DNA of 6,365 nt from Deltaproteobacteria bacterium. GTDB lineage: Bacteria > Myxococcota_A > Polyangia > HGW-17 > SLPX01. The stretch covers positions 1 to 6,365 of the forward strand of contig JAABSF010000168.1 in assembly GCA_011390535.1 (NCBI GenBank). Direction: 5' to 3'. The position numbers and the translations under genes were made by a program. The notes under the pieces are model-generated. The model made no database searches. It had not been told where the DNA came from and saw only the letters and a list, made by a program, of their open reading frames with translations. Numbering within the stretch: the first letter of the stretch is position 1; each line of letters starts with the position of its first letter. This document shows positions 5,169-6,365 of the stretch, piece by piece.

Positions 5169-6365
5169 TTATTTCGATTTGGCCGGTTCCTTGTTTTGCG
5201 AGGTGCCTGGGTCGGATTTCCCGGGCGCCACCATTTTTCTGTCTTCCGCGCTTATAACAACCGGTCCATCTACATCCAGCTCACGGCTCTCTTCCAATGC
5301 TTTTCGTTTCATCTCCGATTCTTCTTCAGCGGTTTTTGCGGTACGATTGATCTCTTCAAGCAGCCCTCTCGTGTGCCGATAATCGATTGCAGACTCAAGA
5401 TCATGGTCTTTAAAGAGTGTATAACGTTCGATAAACTCTTTCCGTTGTCGCATCTTGCGACGAAAGATGCTTCTAAGATCGCTCTGATCCCGGATGATAT
5501 ATGGGGTCAGGAAAATCAAGAGGTTTGATTTTTCTTTCACTGTGGATGTCTTTTTGAAAAGATATCCAAGGATGGGGATATCGCCCAGCAGCGGAACCTT
5601 TGTTACATTCTTTTTCGTTTTCTCTGTAATCAAACCACCGAGGACCGCTGTTTGTTGATCCTTGACCACTATTACGGTTTTAATCTTTTTCTTGGTTGTT
5701 GTGGGTCCTACTGTAGGATCTATTGATTTCACTTCGTTCATCTCTTGCTCGATCTCGAGGCGAACAAAATTGGAATCGTTTACATGGGGTACCAGCTTCA
5801 ATTTCAACGTAACATCTTGTCGTTGAATGGACATCATGGGCAAAGTGCTTAACATTGAGCCGGCCTGGCCGGATTGACCCGCCAGCCCCGCCATGGCGTT
5901 CAGCCCTGATATACCCGACTGGAATGGTACGTTCTCTCCAACTTCTATGACGGCCTCTTCGTTGTCGGTAGTGAGGATATGAGGTTGAGAGATGACGTTT
6001 ACATCATTGTTACTCTGAAGTGCCGTGAAAAAGGCCCCAAAGGTTGGAAAGCTGATCCCCGGAATACCCAGTAATGACTCTGCATCTTTCAACTCGGGGC
6101 CCCTCAGCCCAAGCGCCAGACCAGTCAGCGCGGAAGGATCCAAGGTTATGGATCTGGAGGCTTCATTTCCAAAAAGGAGCAGGGATTTATTATCACCTGA
6201 GCCCACTGGGGTTCCGCCGTGGAATGCCACCCCTAAATTACGAGTCTTTGAAAGGCTCACCTCAAGAATGGAAGCCTCAACAAAAACCTGCCTGCGTGGC
6301 ACGTCCAGCTTGTCGATTACTTTCTTGAGGCTAAAATAATCTTTCATTGACGCTACTACCACGAG
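5169..6365 (-). CDS. gspD: GspD, T2SS outer-membrane secretin (N-terminal part outside the window)
   Basis: This is the multimeric outer-membrane channel through which folded proteins leave the periplasm. Only the C-terminal 398 residues are visible; the signal peptide and the N0 to N2 domains lie beyond the right edge. The fragment begins at the end of the last N domain (KKVIDKLDVPRRQVFVEA, residues 14-31 of the fragment). The secretin core follows: SNNDVNVISQPHILTTDNEEA near 118-138 and VGENVPFQ near 142-149, then a Gly/Ala/Met/Ser-rich stretch (150-180) beside the expected gate. It continues with VTLKLKLVPHV (185-195), LEIEQEMNEV (203-212), QQTAVLGGLI (237-246) and the secretin signature VPLLGDIPILGYLF (257-270) with FLTPYIIRD (285-293). 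After the barrel there is a highly charged tail of about 100 residues starting at RSIFRRKMRQRKEF, which corresponds in position to the S-domain region but is not clearly the enterobacterial pilotin-binding type. No frame damage is seen. A 69-nt gap separates it from gspE. Confidence 0.97.
   Translation of the reverse strand, partial: LVVVASMKDYFSLKKVIDKLDVPRRQVFVEASILEVSLSKTRNLGVAFHGGTPVGSGDNKSLLLFGNEASRSITLDPSALTGLALGLRGPELKDAESLLGIPGISFPTFGAFFTALQSNNDVNVISQPHILTTDNEEAVIEVGENVPFQSGISGLNAMAGLAGQSGQAGSMLSTLPMMSIQRQDVTLKLKLVPHVNDSNFVRLEIEQEMNEVKSIDPTVGPTTTKKKIKTVIVVKDQQTAVLGGLITEKTKKNVTKVPLLGDIPILGYLFKKTSTVKEKSNLLIFLTPYIIRDQSDLRSIFRRKMRQRKEFIERYTLFKDHDLESAIDYRHTRGLLEEINRTAKTAEEESEMKRKALEESRELDVDGPVVISAEDRKMVAPGKSDPGTSQNKEPAKSK

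Noticed and set aside
4908..5528. 206-codon open frame on the plus strand across the gspE-gspD junction
   Set aside because: It is antisense to two strongly supported genes, has a Phe/Arg/Ile-rich composition typical of shadow frames and matches no family I recognise.
595..6365. Type IV pilus or competence system instead of T2SS
   Set aside because: The order secretin, ATPase, platform protein, then three consecutive pseudopilin genes with GspG-, GspH- and GspI-type features fits T2SS. No PilT, PilM-N-O-P or long PilA-like gene is seen.

Overview
This window is a stretch of one type II secretion system (T2SS, general secretory pathway) operon. All genes lie on the minus strand, so transcription runs from the right edge to the left edge. 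In transcription order it holds gspD (outer-membrane secretin, 5' end cut off), gspE (secretion ATPase), gspF (inner-membrane platform protein), gspG (major pseudopilin), gspH (minor pseudopilin) and gspI (minor pseudopilin, 3' end cut off). This is the canonical D-E-F-G-H-I order. The genes for GspJ, K, L and M would be expected past the left edge and gspC, if linked, past the right edge, but none of them is visible.

The source looks like a Gram-negative bacterium of the deltaproteobacterial type (Myxococcota or a relative). This rests on remembered family resemblance: the secretin has a core reading LRGPEL and ILTTDNEEA and a long charged tail after the beta-barrel signature, GspE carries a tandem MshEN-like N-terminal region, and GspG starts its mature form with MTLIEIMVV. 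GC content is intermediate and there is no sign of a mobile element, RNA gene, CRISPR array or composition break. The taxonomic call is an inference of moderate confidence.

Layout from right to left: gspD 6365-5169, a 69-nt AT-rich gap carrying the gspE ribosome binding site, gspE 5099-3165, a 4-nt gap, gspF 3160-1919, gspG starting at 1880 (or at 1922, overlapping gspF by an ATGA), a gap of about 100 nt, gspH from a TTG start at 1311 to 595, a 5-nt gap, and gspI from 589 off the left edge. Spacing implies one polycistronic message with translational coupling at most junctions.

Working model: GspE hydrolyses ATP at the cytoplasmic face, GspF couples this to pseudopilus assembly, GspG forms the shaft, GspH and GspI belong to the tip complex, and folded periplasmic cargo leaves through the GspD channel. 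The operon is ordinary in outline. The points worth a second look are family-specific embellishments: a degenerate c-di-GMP-type MshEN pair and a widened zinc motif in GspE, Gly/Ala/Met-rich insertions in both GspI and the GspD gate region, a highly charged insertion in GspH, four cysteines in GspG, and a 23-nt identical direct repeat over the prepilin cleavage motif of gspG and gspH. I found no clear evidence of a previously undescribed system.
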